A DNA stretch of 60,000 nucleotides from the NCBI GenBank assembly GCA_014529385.2, contig CM043970.1:42661779-42721778 (forward strand), in the 5' to 3' direction. Within the stretch, counting starts at the first letter, position 1; each line of letters starts with the position of its first letter. A program made the position numbers and the translations under genes. The notes beneath the pieces are model-generated. The model made no database searches and had not been told where the DNA came from. It worked only from the letters and a program-made list of their open reading frames with translations. Positions 1 through 11,788 of the stretch are shown here, piece by piece. This DNA is from Adiantum capillus-veneris. Lineage: Eukaryota; Streptophyta; Polypodiopsida; Polypodiales; Pteridaceae.

Positions 1-932
1 TGGAGGATATTTTGGTGGTGACCTTTGTGTAGCTCCCGAATGTTATCTTCTATTGACTTTGACTGTTCTGTCACCTATTTTGGCAGCCTGATGCCTTGCA
101 TCATCTTCAGATAGTCCTTGACTTCAGTTGGGCTGTCCATAGGGGTTTTTGTACAAGGTTGTGATCTTGCTGATATTTGTTACCATGTGCATCTTGATAT
201 GCATATGTGAGCTTGGTCACATGTAACTGTTTGAACACTTTTGGATTTGTCGGCTTTTGACTCTGACTTATGGAGATCATCTGAAACTTCTATCCTTGAT
301 GATCTTCATAGAGGCATTTATCTGTAGGCTCTGATGGAATATGGGTCACTTGGAAACTTCCAACAACCATATGATCTTTCAATGGTTTCTGCTTTGAAGG
401 TTGTTTAGAGGCTCTAGGGCTTCTAATTGCTACTGTGCTTCCTGGTACATAAGCTCACCTTGATGGATTTACAGCTACCCCCTTCCTAGGGTGATCACTA
501 TAGCCTTCTCCATTATGAGAGTTTAAAACTATTTGTCTTTGGTTTAGTGTCACCTTTAGGGACTGAGAAGATACACTTGGGTAGCATTGTTGATGTTTGG
601 CATCTGTGAACCTTTTGCATAGTTTCCTCTGTATCTCCGTGAAACATGACAAATTATTCCCCAAGTCAAGCTGTAGATAGCATTGTCTTTTCCCTGATAT
701 TGCCTATCCCATGGGTCTCCTATGATATGAGCTTCTGTGGTTTTAGGACCCAAGGCATCATAGATGCTAAACTCTCATCTATATCTACGACTGTTTTGGT
801 CAGAGTATATGCTCGTTTGGTTACAATGTCAAAGATTGATTTTTGATGGAGGAGAGTTTGGCTTTGAACAGATTTGGGTACATAAGCTCACCTTGATCCT
901 TCAGCCTAAGAGAGGATGGGCTATAATAGATT
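1..932. other. Non-coding or unresolved retroelement interior
   Basis: No convincing ORF. A 21-base string, GGTACATAAGCTCACCTTGAT, occurs twice in direct orientation (near 442 and 879). By position this should be interior of the minus-strand retroelement downstream of its gag zinc-finger region, but I recognise no pol motif. Confidence 0.4.
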
Positions 933-1962
933 CTATCCTCTAAAATGAACCATCCTTTCTGATCTCATTGGACGCACTTTTATGAGTTGGTATTTGTGAC
1001 GTTCAAACACTGGTTGATCCTTTTTGTATAGTTGCCCTTTTTGGTCTACGTAGTGTGCATATGAATTATGTGTACCATACAATGCTAACATCATTCTGAA
1101 TGATGTGTCCCTTAGACTTGTGAATGATTGCACACTTGTGGTAGTGGATGCAGAATCATTTGCAAACCTGACAGTCTTTTCAACCTGCGGTGGGATCTGG
1201 ACACCTTGACCAAATTCATGCAGGAATTTGTTGTTCAAAGAATCAATTTTAAGCTTTTCAAGTGCATGTGCATCTTTATGTTGATTTTGAACTTGCAGCG
1301 TTTTTACTAGTGCTTCTAATGGTAATGCAAAATCATTTGATTGCATTAAAAGTGACAAGCTAGATGCACTTACATCGAGATTTGCATTTCCAACTTTTTT
1401 TGTACCTTGCTTGGCAGTTGATGTGTCCCTGTTGTCCAGATTTCTTGGACAATCTTCAGAAAAATGTCCACCTTTTCACCCACAATCTGAAAATACGCCA
1501 TGACTGGTGGTATTTCATTTGGTTCTGTCATATCAAGCTCTAGCTGAGAAGATTTTGCTTATATGCCACCAAGTTGTCAGCATCTTCTTTCAGATCACTA
1601 AGCATCAAGTTGTAGAATGCTCTATCCTGACCTTTGTACCATCTTTGGCTTCGTTCTTTAATTAGACTGGCTTCTATTGGTTTATCTGTTGGATCTTGCA
1701 ATTCTTGCTCTCGACTATAGATCTGACCACTGTAATCCATGTACAATGACCTTGATTGCATATGCACCAACTGTATGTTTTATTGGCTTGTGTAGATTTT
1801 TGGATAACCACTTGGGTTGACTTTATGAACTTCTATCTGCACTTGATCTTTGAGCTTGCAATACCTGGCTCCACTGAAGTCTGTGAACATCTGGGAGTTC
1901 TCTGAATCTTGCTTTACTCTGATCAATAGGATCTTGGCTCTTGTGTTGCTTTTGTCACTCAT
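933..1962 (-). pseudogene. Broken gag of minus-strand retroelement
   Basis: Three minus-strand ORF pieces (1962-1780, 1770-1540, 1358-933) lie in order. The first (AKILLIRVKQDS..ARYCKLKD) resembles the gag of the 17602-33170 element (MKLLFIKYQYDN..DRYCVKIED). Between the second and third piece, at about 1440-1500, a CCHC-like knuckle reads DCG-stop-KGGHFSEDCPR: its first Cys codon position is now Phe and an internal codon is a stop. This fits a dead nucleocapsid region. No protease was recognised. Family assignment is by eye and by position relative to the LTR. Confidence 0.55.
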
Positions 1963-3054
1963 AAGATATCTATGGCCTTTTGAATCTGCATATAAGACTT
2001 TATCTCCATTGTAGCCATATAGCTGTAAAAGATGCTCTGTTGCACTTGTACCTGTGTTTCCACTGCTACTGGCTCGTCTTGTTGTACTTGAACTCTCGGC
2101 TCGTCTTGAGTCTATGTTGGCTCAATCTATAAAAATTGTCTCCCAACAGATTCTGGTATTGATTAGCAGAATTTCTGTTGCTCGAGTTTGATAAATTGCT
2201 TGTGTCAAAGCAACTTTGCAATTGACTGCTCTTAGACTCACAAGAGTGATTAGCTCTTGTTCGAAATTGTCAAAATTAATGGTAGCCTTTGAAATGATGA
2301 AAATCTGGGCTCTGAATAGCCTAACCTGCAATCCAATGTGATTTGTGCCCCTATTCGTCCGATTAGAAGCTTAATTTGCATTGCAATTATTGTAATAGCC
2401 AATTTCTAGTGTGCACGTTCATTTGTAGCTTCTTGACTGAATTGTGGCTAAACTTTCCAGAAGTGGACACGAAATTTTTTTCTGCTGCCCACAACTTTGA
2501 GTGGGTCTCTTTCTCACTTTTTTCTTGTTGATTTGTTTCGCTCCTTCTCGATTTGCTCGATTTGCGATGTGTGACTCTCCAGGTGGTGTATTTTTTTGCC
2601 CCTTTCGACCACTCTCTTTTTATTTTTATTATTATTTTTGTGAAATTTCAAATTTTCTAAAAAAATTGGTATTTTTGTGTTTTTTTAGTAAAACCATTTT
2701 TGCAAGTTTTGATTTTTAAGTAATTTTTTGTGAATTTTGTATTTTCTATGAAATTTTTTATAGGTTTTATGATTTTTTTGATCAATTTATGATTTTTTAT
2801 GGATGTTTTTGAGCTTTTATAAATTCTCAACAATTTTTGTGATTTATCTGTGTAATTTTTTAATTTTTTAGGAGTTTTCAGTAAGGTTTTTGATTTTTTA
2901 GTAAATTTTTGATAAGTTTTTTCTATTTTTTGTAATTTTCTAAACCTTTTTTATCTTTAATGGATTTTAGGATATTTTCTTGTTTTTATGTTTTTGATGA
3001 TTTTTTGTTCTGTTTTTTTAGAAATTATTTATTTAAATTGACCAAAAAAAGTAA

Positions 3055-3058
<4 letters not shown>

Positions 3059-3125
<67 letters not shown>
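3059..3125. repeat. (GA)n microsatellite
   Basis: Uninterrupted GA dinucleotides over about 65 bp. A small ORF across it is an artefact of the repeat. Confidence 0.95.
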
Positions 3126-3127
<2 letters not shown>

Positions 3128-3298
3128 GACGGCGGGCTTGATGCGTAGTGCGAGACGCAAGAGAAGAGAGAGTTGCGGGCAGTAGAGAGAGAAGAGAGAA
3201 GAAAGGGAGCAGCGTTGACAGCCGCCTAGCGTGCCGTACGGAGCAAGAGAGAAGAGGCGCTTACAGAGGAGAGAGGGAAAGTGGGGTAAATGACACAG

Positions 3299-3301
<3 letters not shown>

Positions 3302-3329
<28 letters not shown>
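3302..3329. repeat. (GT)n microsatellite
   Basis: Pure GT run of about 28 bp, followed about 35 bp later by another GA tract. Confidence 0.9.
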
Positions 3330-3360
3330 TAATAGGACAAGGAGAGTGAGAGAGGGTGGG

Positions 3361-3362
<2 letters not shown>

Positions 3363-3422
<60 letters not shown>
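3363..3422. repeat. (GA)n microsatellite
   Basis: Pure GA run of about 60 bp that continues into imperfect purine sequence to about 3615. Confidence 0.95.
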
Positions 3423-3426
<4 letters not shown>

Positions 3427-3624
3427 GGGGGAGGGTGTACGGGACCTAGAGAGAGAAAGAGAAAGTTAGAGAGAGAAAGCTAGGGAGAGAGTGTTAATAA
3501 TCGTAGAGTGGGAGAGAAAGTAAGAGAGAGATGGTTAATAATCGTGAGTGGGGAGGAGAGAGAGTGATAATAATTGTGGAGTGGGGAGGAGAGAGAGTGA
3601 GAGAAGAGTGAGAGGGGGAGTGTG

Positions 3625-3648
3625 TATGTGTGTGTGTGTGTGTGTGAT
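3625..3648. repeat. (GT)n microsatellite
   Basis: Short GT run with one A interruption. Confidence 0.85.
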
Positions 3649-3719
3649 GGGGTGGGTTCACACCATGAAGAGAGAGAGAAGAGAGAGTTTTATGCGATGT
3701 TTACACAACAGCCGGTCAG

Positions 3720-3790
3720 AGGAAGAAGAAGAAGAAGATTATTTTAACATCATAGGAAACTATCCCAAGGGAAAATAAAAGATCTATCCA
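3720..3790 (-). repeat. Dispersed short repeat, (TTC)n-tailed, copy 1
   Basis: Read on the minus strand this is AGATCTTT.., then TTGGGATAGTTTCCTATGAT, then a (TTC)n run. The same order of motifs occurs on the plus strand at 56571-56652. A shared 3' end plus a simple-sequence tail suggests a SINE-like or LINE-end repeat. No full internal promoter was identified here. Confidence 0.45.
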
Positions 3791-4662
3791 ATGAGAAAAA
3801 TTCAACAAAGCAAACAAGAGGGAGTTCATGCGCCTAAAGGCACGGTCGAGAAAAGACAAGTGCCGAAGCTCGAGATCAACCGCCAGCACTCGCGTCAAAG
3901 CAAATTTCTCAACATTAAATTTTTTGAATGCTTGAAAATGCCAATTTTAGTCTAAAAATTAGCCGAAACGTTAAAATTCACTCGAAAATCCAAAAATTGC
4001 CAGAAAATTCAAAAAATTTCTAGAAATCTCTAAAAATCATCGACAATCAAACACTTTTGACACACATAAGCACACCAAAAATACCTAGAAAATTCTAGAA
4101 ATCTCTAAAAATCATCGGCAATCACAATCAAACACTTTTGACACGCATAAGCACACCAAAAATAGCAATTTTTATCAAAAACATGATTTACGACAAAACC
4201 AATAACCCGACCCCCGAAAATAGCGAAACACTCAAAACTCAACCAAGGAGGGCACAAATGCGCTGAAAATGAAGCCACAACTACACACACAAAACAGCTC
4301 GTAAAGATCACACGATATCAATTTTTTACGGAATTAAGCAAAAATTAATGCAAAAACTAGTAAAAAACTGCCAAGAATTTGTAAAAACTATCCGAAAAAA
4401 TACCCTTTTTTTGAAAATTCTCCACACATAGGGGATTAGTGCAGAAAAATAAAATCACAATAATCACAACAATTCAATTGCCAAATAATTTCATCAATAA
4501 AATCCAATCTAGGTAATTAAATCGACAAAATTAGCGGCAAAAATAGGTCAAAATTTGACGCATTTGGAGTGTGTAAATCCCTATTTTGAGCTAAAAAATG
4601 CAGCAATTCACCATTATACACATCAAACATTGAATTAATCATGCACATTAAGTACTTTTTAG

Positions 4663-4686
4663 GCACACACACACACACACACACAC
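4663..4686. repeat. (CA)n microsatellite
   Basis: Pure CA run of about 24 bp in an AT-rich leader that has many shorter CA runs. Confidence 0.9.
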
Positions 4687-5494
4687 TAATAATTGGCAAT
4701 TTTTACTAATCTTTAGGTGCGCACACAAAAGGGTTAATCTTGTCAAAATTGCAATGTGATTTCCCAAATCTCTAGTTGGGTATGACTACAACACAAATCA
4801 ATCATCACAATTGAAAAATCATTAAGCACACATTGATTTTTAGGTGCACAAACAACGCAAAATATTGTACACACACTTAAAATTAGGCATACACACACTC
4901 AATTAGAATGCACACACCTGTAATTGACCATTCAAACATGAAATTAGTTCAATTATGCACACAATTAGCAATGTAAAATCACCAATTATCAATTGAACTT
5001 GTCAATTTCATACGCCTCCAAATCTGAAAAATTTTGGCATTACGACGGCATGAAAATGAACAATTCAAAAATTTTCATAACATAACATAGCATTGCAATT
5101 AACATAGCATCGACATGGCATTGTAATTTCCATAGCATTGACATTGCATCATCATGGCATCTCTACACATGTTTAGATTCTAAGGAGGTTGAGAATACCA
5201 CCTTGTTTACCTTTCTAATGAAGATCGATTGAACGGTTGAAAGCTCCAATCCTTAGTAGCAAATTAGTGCGTAAGTTAGCAAGATTAGTAAAATTAGCAA
5301 GGGGTTAGTGTGAAATTAAAGTGTGTATGCACACAATTGGCAAGATATGGTGACAAATTAGGGAAAAATGAACACATTGCTTCATGCACACACATCCAAA
5401 ATCCACAAAACCATAAACACACAAAATGAAATTAGTAGTGAAATTAGTGAGGAAACACATCCAGTTATGCCACAATTACACTAGTGTAGGCCAT

Positions 5495-5515
5495 CGTCCC
5501 TGGAACGGTGTCAAA
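5495..5515 (-). promoter_or_regulatory. Decayed tRNA-Asp primer binding site
   Basis: The plus strand reads GTCCCTGGAACGGTGTCAAA directly before the LTR edge TGTTGGGG. The intact equivalent in the 17602-33170 element is GTCCCCGGCAGCGGCGCCAAA. Length and position are the same, with several substitutions. The intact form matches the CCA-ended 3' terminus of plant tRNA-Asp. Confidence 0.6.
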
Positions 5516-6255
5516 TGTTGGGGGTACCGGCGTAGCATAGTTACAATGACCAACAAAATTATCAATCCGAAGAGATGAGCTACCCAGCTAGGGCATGGAA
5601 ACACACACACCATTACTAAGCTAATCATGGCAACACGAATGGTGACTCTATGAGGTGAGCTTCTCGGCCTATGGAGGAGCTAAGCCACAACGATTGGCAA
5701 TCTCCACATCCACTTCCCTTCACCTCCAATCAACCCAATCATACAATGATTGCAAAAGACACACACAACACTAATCCTATCATGCAACATACTAATCACA
5801 AGCACACACACATAGATCTATCGAGCACCACACTCCAATCAAACCTACATACACAGACAAGCAAAAGAGGGAAATCACACAAGATTAGAGAGGGATTAAC
5901 CACTAATTAGTTGTGATCTAGTTAATCAACGCATCATTAGCAATCACAAGAAGTATGAGAGAGGCATAGTGTAAGAGAATTAAGCATTGATTAGTGTTAA
6001 TCAAGTCACATGAGCAAGGAGAAGCTCAAGGAATCCATAGCCACACACCTCAAGAGCTCTCACCAAAGAGTGCTCTCAACAAATGAGCTTGAGAACCCTA
6101 ATTTCTTTTACACAGTGCCTTAAATACCTAGGGTAAAAATATGCAATGTCCGGGTGTCCAAGGGCTTTAGGGCTCCACCAATTACTAAATCTGCAACCTA
6201 GGCACACTAGCTGTCCTGTTCTTTACAACTTGGAACTCCCATTGAGCCTGTAACA
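5516..6255 (-). repeat. 5' LTR of the minus-strand retroelement
   Basis: It starts TGTTGGGGGTACC next to the primer site and ends ..GAGCCTGTAACA, giving TGTT..AACA ends. On the minus strand a TATA-like AGGTATTTAAGGCA lies at about 6118-6131, in the same relative place as AGGTATATAAGCCA in the LTRs of the young element. The string GCATGGAAAC is also shared with those LTRs. The outer boundary at 6255 is inferred from these ends because no second LTR is in the window. Confidence 0.5.
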
Positions 6256-7091
6256 CATTAAAACATTACAATGGCTTAAAATAAATTGAGAATTTACAAT
6301 ACGTGGCCATTTTGGAAAATATAAAAAATGTGTAACTCCAACCTTCACTGCTTCTTTGTATTCATCCTCGATGTGCATTTATGTGTGTTTGGTCTTTAGC
6401 GGCTTCTATTAACTGACGTCGGCTCAGTTAACACGCGATTACTAGGCGGCAAAGAAAAGGGAACAAACAGAGAGGCAAGGGCAGCAGACTCTCTATGCTG
6501 AAAAGCAAAAGGATGTCCAACTCAATGCGAAGCAGAAAAGGAAGATTCTTCTTACCATGTGATGGTGCTGGCAAGAGCAGACACAAGGATTGACAACCAA
6601 ACTCCAAGGAGAGATTTTTGAATAGTTACTCCAGCAACCAATATTTTGCAACCTGTAAAACTCGGCACATTCTATACAGAGAGTAGTGCTTTCCAACATT
6701 TGCAACACCTTGTCAGAAGTCAAGGTCTTGCACTTAGCCATGAAAATTCTTTTCAAGACGGCAACAGTGATGGCATGCATTAATTCGAGGATGAAGTAGA
6801 TGCACGTCACTTTACGGATAGAGCACTTGCAAAGTCATTGAGCACATAAGAAACATCAACTTTTTTTAATGCACGACTTTATTTAGAGGATGAGAACAGT
6901 CCTTTTCCAGTCTTAGCATGTCAACGGCAAGCTCATCATTCTACAAACTCACAGAGGACATTAAAGAGCTTGTGTTTGGTTTTTGGACAGCAGAGACCCG
7001 AGTCTCTCCAAATAAGAAGGACATATTCCAAAGATATATCAGCATAAAGGTTGTTCTTAGGCATCCATTGCATTTGTTGGATCAACCTCAG

Positions 7092-8540
7092 GTATTATGA
7101 ACTATGCACTAATACTTTGTCAAACTATAACAGTTGTCAAATTGTAAAAAAACACTTTGAAGTAGTATATTGACCCCTGTTCACCACTGTCAAACTATAA
7201 AAAACCACTTCCAAGTAGTATATTGACCAATGTTTACCACTGTCAAGCTATCACAACCACAACCAAGCTGTAAAAAACCACTGTCAAGTAGTATAGTGAC
7301 CACGTTCACCACTTTCAAGCTATTAGAACCACTGTCAAATTGTAAAAAACCTTTGAGAGCTAAGAAAACAATCCAAAAGTGGTTTAATCCCCCTTCAAGT
7401 GCTTTCCAAAGTAGTTAAACTATTGATAGTGATTTGAAGTACCTAAAATACTACTTTCAACCCCCTTCAAGTGGAAGCTTTTACTTTGCAAATTGCTAAA
7501 ATAGTATTTCACCACTTTAAACTATTGTAATAACCACTTGCAATCTGCCAAGTGTGTAGGTGAGCACCTATGTAAGCACTTGGAAGTTTTCAAACCACCT
7601 GAAGGTGATTGAAAGTGAAAAACAAACCACTTGAAAGTGGTTTAATGACCACTTTCAATCTTTTTTAGGGGGTTTTAAGTGCTTCATGTGGTTTGAAATC
7701 TGCCAAGTGCTTGGGTGAGAATCTTGAAGATTTCAAACCACCTGAAGGTTGAAAGTGATTTGATGACCCTTTTCAATCACCTTTAGGCGGTTTTAAGTGC
7801 TTCAAATGGTTTGAAATTTGCGAAGTGCTTAAGTGAAAACCTATGTAAGCACTTGGAAGATTTCAAACCACTTGAAGGTGCAGCTAAAGCTGATTGAAAG
7901 TGGTAAACAACCCACTTAAAAGTGGTTTGATGAACTTTTTCAATCACCCTAAGGTGGTTTAAAGTGCTTCAAGTGGTTTCAAGTAGTTCAAAGCCACTTT
8001 CAACATGCAAAACCACTTCTAAGCGGTAAATGTTCCTCTTGAGTGCTTCTACAAACCCAAGATTTGGGTGTTATTCACCTGAAGGTGATTGAAAGTGGTA
8101 AACAAACCACTTGAAAGTGGTTAAATGACCACTTTCAATCACCTATAGGTGGTTCGCTTAAGTGAGAACCTATGTAAGCACTTAGAAGATTTCAAAACCA
8201 CCTAAAGATGATTGAAACTGGTTTGATGACCTTTTTCAAACACCCATAGGTGATTTAAGTGCTTCAGGTGGTTTCAAGAAGCTTAAAGCCCCTTTCAAAC
8301 ATGCAAAAGAACTTCTAAGTGGTAAATGTTTCTCTTATGTGCTTTCACAAACACGAGAGTGGGTGTTATAACTTGTGGGTGATGGTACCAACCATTTTGG
8401 TTATTTTTTCTCACATTATCTCTTTATTGCCTGCTTTTTTGTGCAAGTGGAATTTTACAAGCAGTTACAAGAAATGCATCAGACGGTGCGCATTTTGCTG
8501 GGATGCTTTGATAATTTGAAGCCCTTTTTTGTTTGAAAAT
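7092..8540 (+). repeat. Degenerate array of self-complementary CACTT..AAGTG units (intronic)
   Basis: Dozens of imperfect units such as AAACCACTTGAAAGTGGTTT, CACCTGAAGGTGATTG and CCACTTTCAATCACC fill the stretch after the donor at 7091. Many units are inverted repeats of themselves and could form short hairpins. A longer period is visible: a block containing ACCTATGTAAGCACTTGGAAG recurs near 7569, 7840 and 8169. It occupies what looks like an intron of the decayed transposase-like gene. Confidence 0.75.
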
Positions 8541-8989
8541 TGTGCGATCGCAATACTTGTTGTTGCAAATATCATGTGCAAGCTATCTACCTGAAAGATG
8601 CTTTCAACCAAATGCATCAAGATAGGTTTGGAGTACAGTGAGGCTCTTGTCGTTGTGCTTGTGATGTTTGTGACTCTGCAATAAGTGGCAGTATATGTGT
8701 GGCTGCAAAGTCAACATTTGAGAGCCTCACAACACTATAGGAGTCCTTTTTGTGTCCTAAATAAAAAAATTCCATGTTTCATTTACACATCTGCTTGATG
8801 GGAAAACGTGATCAGTGCGGTTCCAAACAACTCATATGTTGTCCTCTTGAAGTACACAACGACAACTTTCAGGTGGCTGCAAAGGTTTCTGTTGGTGTGA
8901 AAACATAATCTATAGATGAAGATGGCTAGCACCACAAAAGGAAAGATCTTGTTATTCGGCAGATTGGGTGCTTCACTTTCATTTCATTC

Positions 8990-9676
8990 ATGAAAGGCAA
9001 GCTGACCAAGTTTATCAAACATAACTACATCTACAGATGGCAAACCAACCAATTCAAAGAGTGTCTACAGAGTTTTCCAAGTGATGTCATTGTCTCTACT
9101 GTAGACTTTGCAAAAAATTATAGTTTTAAAATTCATAATGAGATCCAATCCATGCACTGGTATTCTAGTCAGGTGAGCATTTTGGTCCACATCTGCTATG
9201 TGCGCTTGACAATGGGTGACATCATAAAAATTATCCAATTTTATATATCCGATGACAATGTGCATGACACATTGTTCGTTTAACACTGCTTTCTTTTGCA
9301 TGACCAATGGTTGAAGCGCCAGGGTTTTTGTTTAAAGAGACACTGGGTATGGTCTAATGGTGCAGCATCACAATTCAAATCATGACGTCCATTCTTCTTT
9401 GTTACAAGGTTTTCTCAGCTTGCTGGGCTTGAGATGATGCAAAACTATTTTGGGTCAGGTCATGGAAAAGGTGAACATGATGGTGTTGGCATGGTCATAA
9501 AGAGGGCATTAACCCATGAGCAATTGAAGGTGGATGGACACCCCCTATATAATGCAATAATATTGGTCAATTACCTCACCCTAATGAACAATAGGAAAGA
9601 TTGTGGGTTATCCGCAAACAAGGTTGATAGGATCTTTTGGAAAATCAAGGTGGGTGATGTGCTGAGAGATATATAA
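8990..9676 (+). pseudogene. Catalytic-core remnant of the transposase-like gene
   Basis: This is the best-preserved part of the pseudogene at 6480-10310. An ORF from 8990 to 9283 carries the Gln/Ser-rich HNEIQSMHWYSSQVSILVHI stretch and SDDNVHDTLF. An ORF from 9434 to 9676 carries YFGSGHGKGEHDGVG and continues to a stop at 9674. Between them WSNGAASQFK is followed by a stop. There is no intact frame across the core, so no active enzyme can be made. Confidence 0.6.
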
Positions 9677-10429
9677 TGGGATATCAAGAAAATCAGTGGA
9701 TCACGTTTGATGCATTGTGTGAATGGTTTCTCTTCAACAGATATGATTGCACTGAGGTGTAGATATTTTTCCTACTTCTGTCATGCTTGTGTGCATGGTC
9801 AATAGAGAAGATGTGCAAACAAAGCTCACGTAGAAGCATGGTAGTACTTGAGGATCATATAAACAGAGGCTCGCATAGATGAAGATGTTTCAAGTGACAA
9901 GGATATTAATGCACCTATGTATGATGGGCCCCATCATGGTAATTTGAAGGATGCCTTATGAGTTGGAGATAACTTTGCAATCAACACTAAGGAGGAAGAC
10001 TCTGATTTTTATATACTGAGGTGTTGCACGGAGAAGAGGCTATCCACCGTGACTCAGAAGGATGCATGGCACAATCAGATAAAGAAGAACTCCTACTATG
10101 TTGAGGGGCACTTTTATGATAAAGTGGAGGAACACTCCAATCGATATGTGTTATTAGATGATAGGCCTCCTGCTTCCATGTACTTGCACTAGTTCGATGC
10201 CTTAAGCTCCCCTTGTATTCTGAGAGAAATGAACCTAATGTCTACACTTTGAGTGATACTGTGTATGAGCACATCAACAATAGCACGCCCTCTGATACAA
10301 AGCCTACATAAAACACATTGACCTCATAAAGTATAATTGGGTACCAATTTCTTGTATCTGTTCCTCACAAAAACTTATGCTCCTCATCCAAAAGCTGAAG
10401 TGTTTTTGACACTTTTTTATTCTTTTGAG

Positions 10430-11290
10430 CACATGTAACTTACAACTTTCCATCCACTTGCAAGTGCTTTAAACTATCTTCAACCAGATTTTACAAAAAT
10501 ATACGGCCCTTTAAGCCACCCAAAAGTTGTCAAGACACCCTTATATACGTAGTTATGATATCATTGACCACCTACAAGTGCTATCTAAACCACTAGCAAG
10601 TGGTTCAGAACCTTTTCCAAACCACTTGCAAGTGGAGGAGAAGACCTAGCAAGTGATCCAGAAGGCCTTTGCAAGTTCTTTAGAACCACTTGCTTGTATA
10701 CGTAGTTTTGATCTCATAGACCACCTGCAAGTGCTATCTAAACCACTAGCAAGTGGTTCTATCAAGTGCTATCTTAACCACTAGCAACTGGTTTTGAACC
10801 ATTAGCAAGTGCTATATTAACCATTGGCAAGTGCTATCTTAACCACTGCAAGTGGTTCTTAATTACTAGCAAGTGGTTCATAACCACCTGCAAAAGTGCT
10901 ATCTAAACCACTAGCAAGTGGTTCTGAACCACTATCAAGTGCTATCTACTGGCAAAAGGCTATCTTAACCACTGGCAAGTGGTTCTTAACCAATTGTCAA
11001 ATGCTATCTTAACCACTAGCAAAAGGTTTAGAACCACTGCAAGTGGTTCAGAATCACTAGCACGTGCTATATTAACCACTAGCAAGTGGTTCAGAAACAC
11101 TTTCAAAGTGCTTGCAAGTGGAATAGAAGACCTAGCAAGTGGTCCAGTAGATCTTTGCAAGTAATTCAGAGCCTCTTTCAAGTGGTTCTTAACCACTTGC
11201 CAGTGGCTACCAGTCTACATAATGCAAATGGTTTTCAACCACTTGCATGTGGTCCACAGTTCACAAGTGGTATAGCTTGCACTTCTACCC
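10430..11290. repeat. Degenerate array of palindromic CCACTTGCAAGTGG units
   Basis: About 860 bp are built from variants of AACCACTAGCAAGTGGTTC and GTGCTATCTTAACCACT. The core CCACTTGCAAGTGG is a perfect palindrome. Small ORFs on both strands here are translations of the repeat. It resembles the arrays at 7092-8540 and 17100-17601 in using CACTT/AAGTG halves, but the unit sequence differs. Confidence 0.8.
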
Positions 11291-11788
11291 ACTACCCGCC
11301 GCTGATTTTTATCTTCTACAAAATCCCTAAGAAAAACTGCTAAAATAATTTAAAATCAACTTATAAGAAGACATCTTGCAAGGCACACAACAAAATGGTC
11401 GATTGAATAGCAAATCATGTTTCTACATTAGAAACTACATTTGAATAGCAAATCATGTTTCTACATTAGAAATTGGTATAGAATTCCGCAATACAATGTC
11501 CGTTTTTTTTCCATTTTACAAACAAAAGAAGTCATCATCATGAGTTACACTATCAAACTCATCATGGGTATCTACATACATGATCACAACTACACAACTC
11601 TTAATATTTCTGTTGAGACCGGAGATCAGAAGGTGGCCTTTTATAACTTGGTAGTGGAGGTGGTGGAGGTAGCACTTTAGCTTGGTCACTTGATAATTTT
11701 TCCCTCACAGGTTTAGCGTCCCGAAGTTGCTGTCACCTTCTTCTTCTAGCATCGCGTTTACAAGCAGTAATCAGCTTCGATTGATTTT
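11291..11788. other. No gene seen; short tandem duplication
   Basis: No supported ORF. A 38-bp unit beginning TTGAATAGCAAATCATGTTT is duplicated in tandem at 11403 and 11441. The stretch 11640-11680 encodes a Val-rich run that I take to be chance. Confidence 0.6.

Larger units (their letters stand above)
2351..5494. other. Long non-coding leader of the retroelement, microsatellite-rich
   Basis: No gene. From about 2600 to 3050 the plus strand is T-rich, and from about 3900 to 4500 it is A-rich. Between them are (GA)n, (GT)n and (GAA)n tracts. From about 4500 to 5500 it is AT-rich with scattered CACACA runs. A near-exact tandem duplication of about 78 bp containing TCTAGAAATCTCTAAAAATC sits at about 4015-4165. 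Confidence 0.5.
1..6255 (-). mobile_element. Degenerate gypsy-type LTR retroelement, 5' part only
   Basis: The element reads right to left. Its 5' LTR is at 5516-6255, a decayed tRNA-Asp primer site lies next to it (5495-5515), a long leader follows, and a broken gag lies at about 930-2350. The 3' part runs off the left edge. The order LTR, primer site, leader, gag matches the complete element at 17602-33170, and the gag fragment at 1780-1962 resembles that element's gag, so both probably belong to one lineage. Boundaries rest on TGTT..AACA ends and the primer-site position. No second LTR is in view, so this is inferred rather than proven. Confidence 0.6.
6480..10310 (+). pseudogene. Decayed multi-exon DDE-type transposase-like gene
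   Basis: Plus-strand fragments of one protein can be followed in order. An N-terminal piece at 6918-7091 (FWTAETRVSPNKKDIFQRYIS) ends at a CAG/GTATTA donor. Cys-rich pieces lie near 8540-8700 (NTCCCKYHVQAIYLKDAFN; CACDVCDS). A core at 8990-9676 holds HNYIYRWQTNQFKE, IVSTVDFAKNYSFK, SDDNVHDT, WSNGAASQFK and SGHGKGEHDGVGMVIKRAL. A C-terminal piece lies near 9970-10200 (SDFYILRCC; YVLLDDRPP). The SDD..H, W-x-(D/N)-G-A-x-x-QFK and HGKGxxDGxGxxxKR series is familiar from RNase-H-fold transposase-like proteins of animals and plants; I assign it by memory of that pattern. Stops and frameshifts occur throughout, and the Asp of the usual SDG-type motif is Asn here. Confidence 0.6.

Noticed and set aside
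2960-3778. ORFs rich in RERERE
   Set aside because: Products of (GA)n tracts; no other coding evidence.
6493-6810. 105-codon minus-strand ORF
   Set aside because: Cys/Phe-rich with no motif; the plus strand here carries fragments that fit the transposase-like pseudogene.
7092-11290. Possible CRISPR-like array
   Set aside because: Units are degenerate, spacers are not unique or of constant length, and the surroundings are plant-type.
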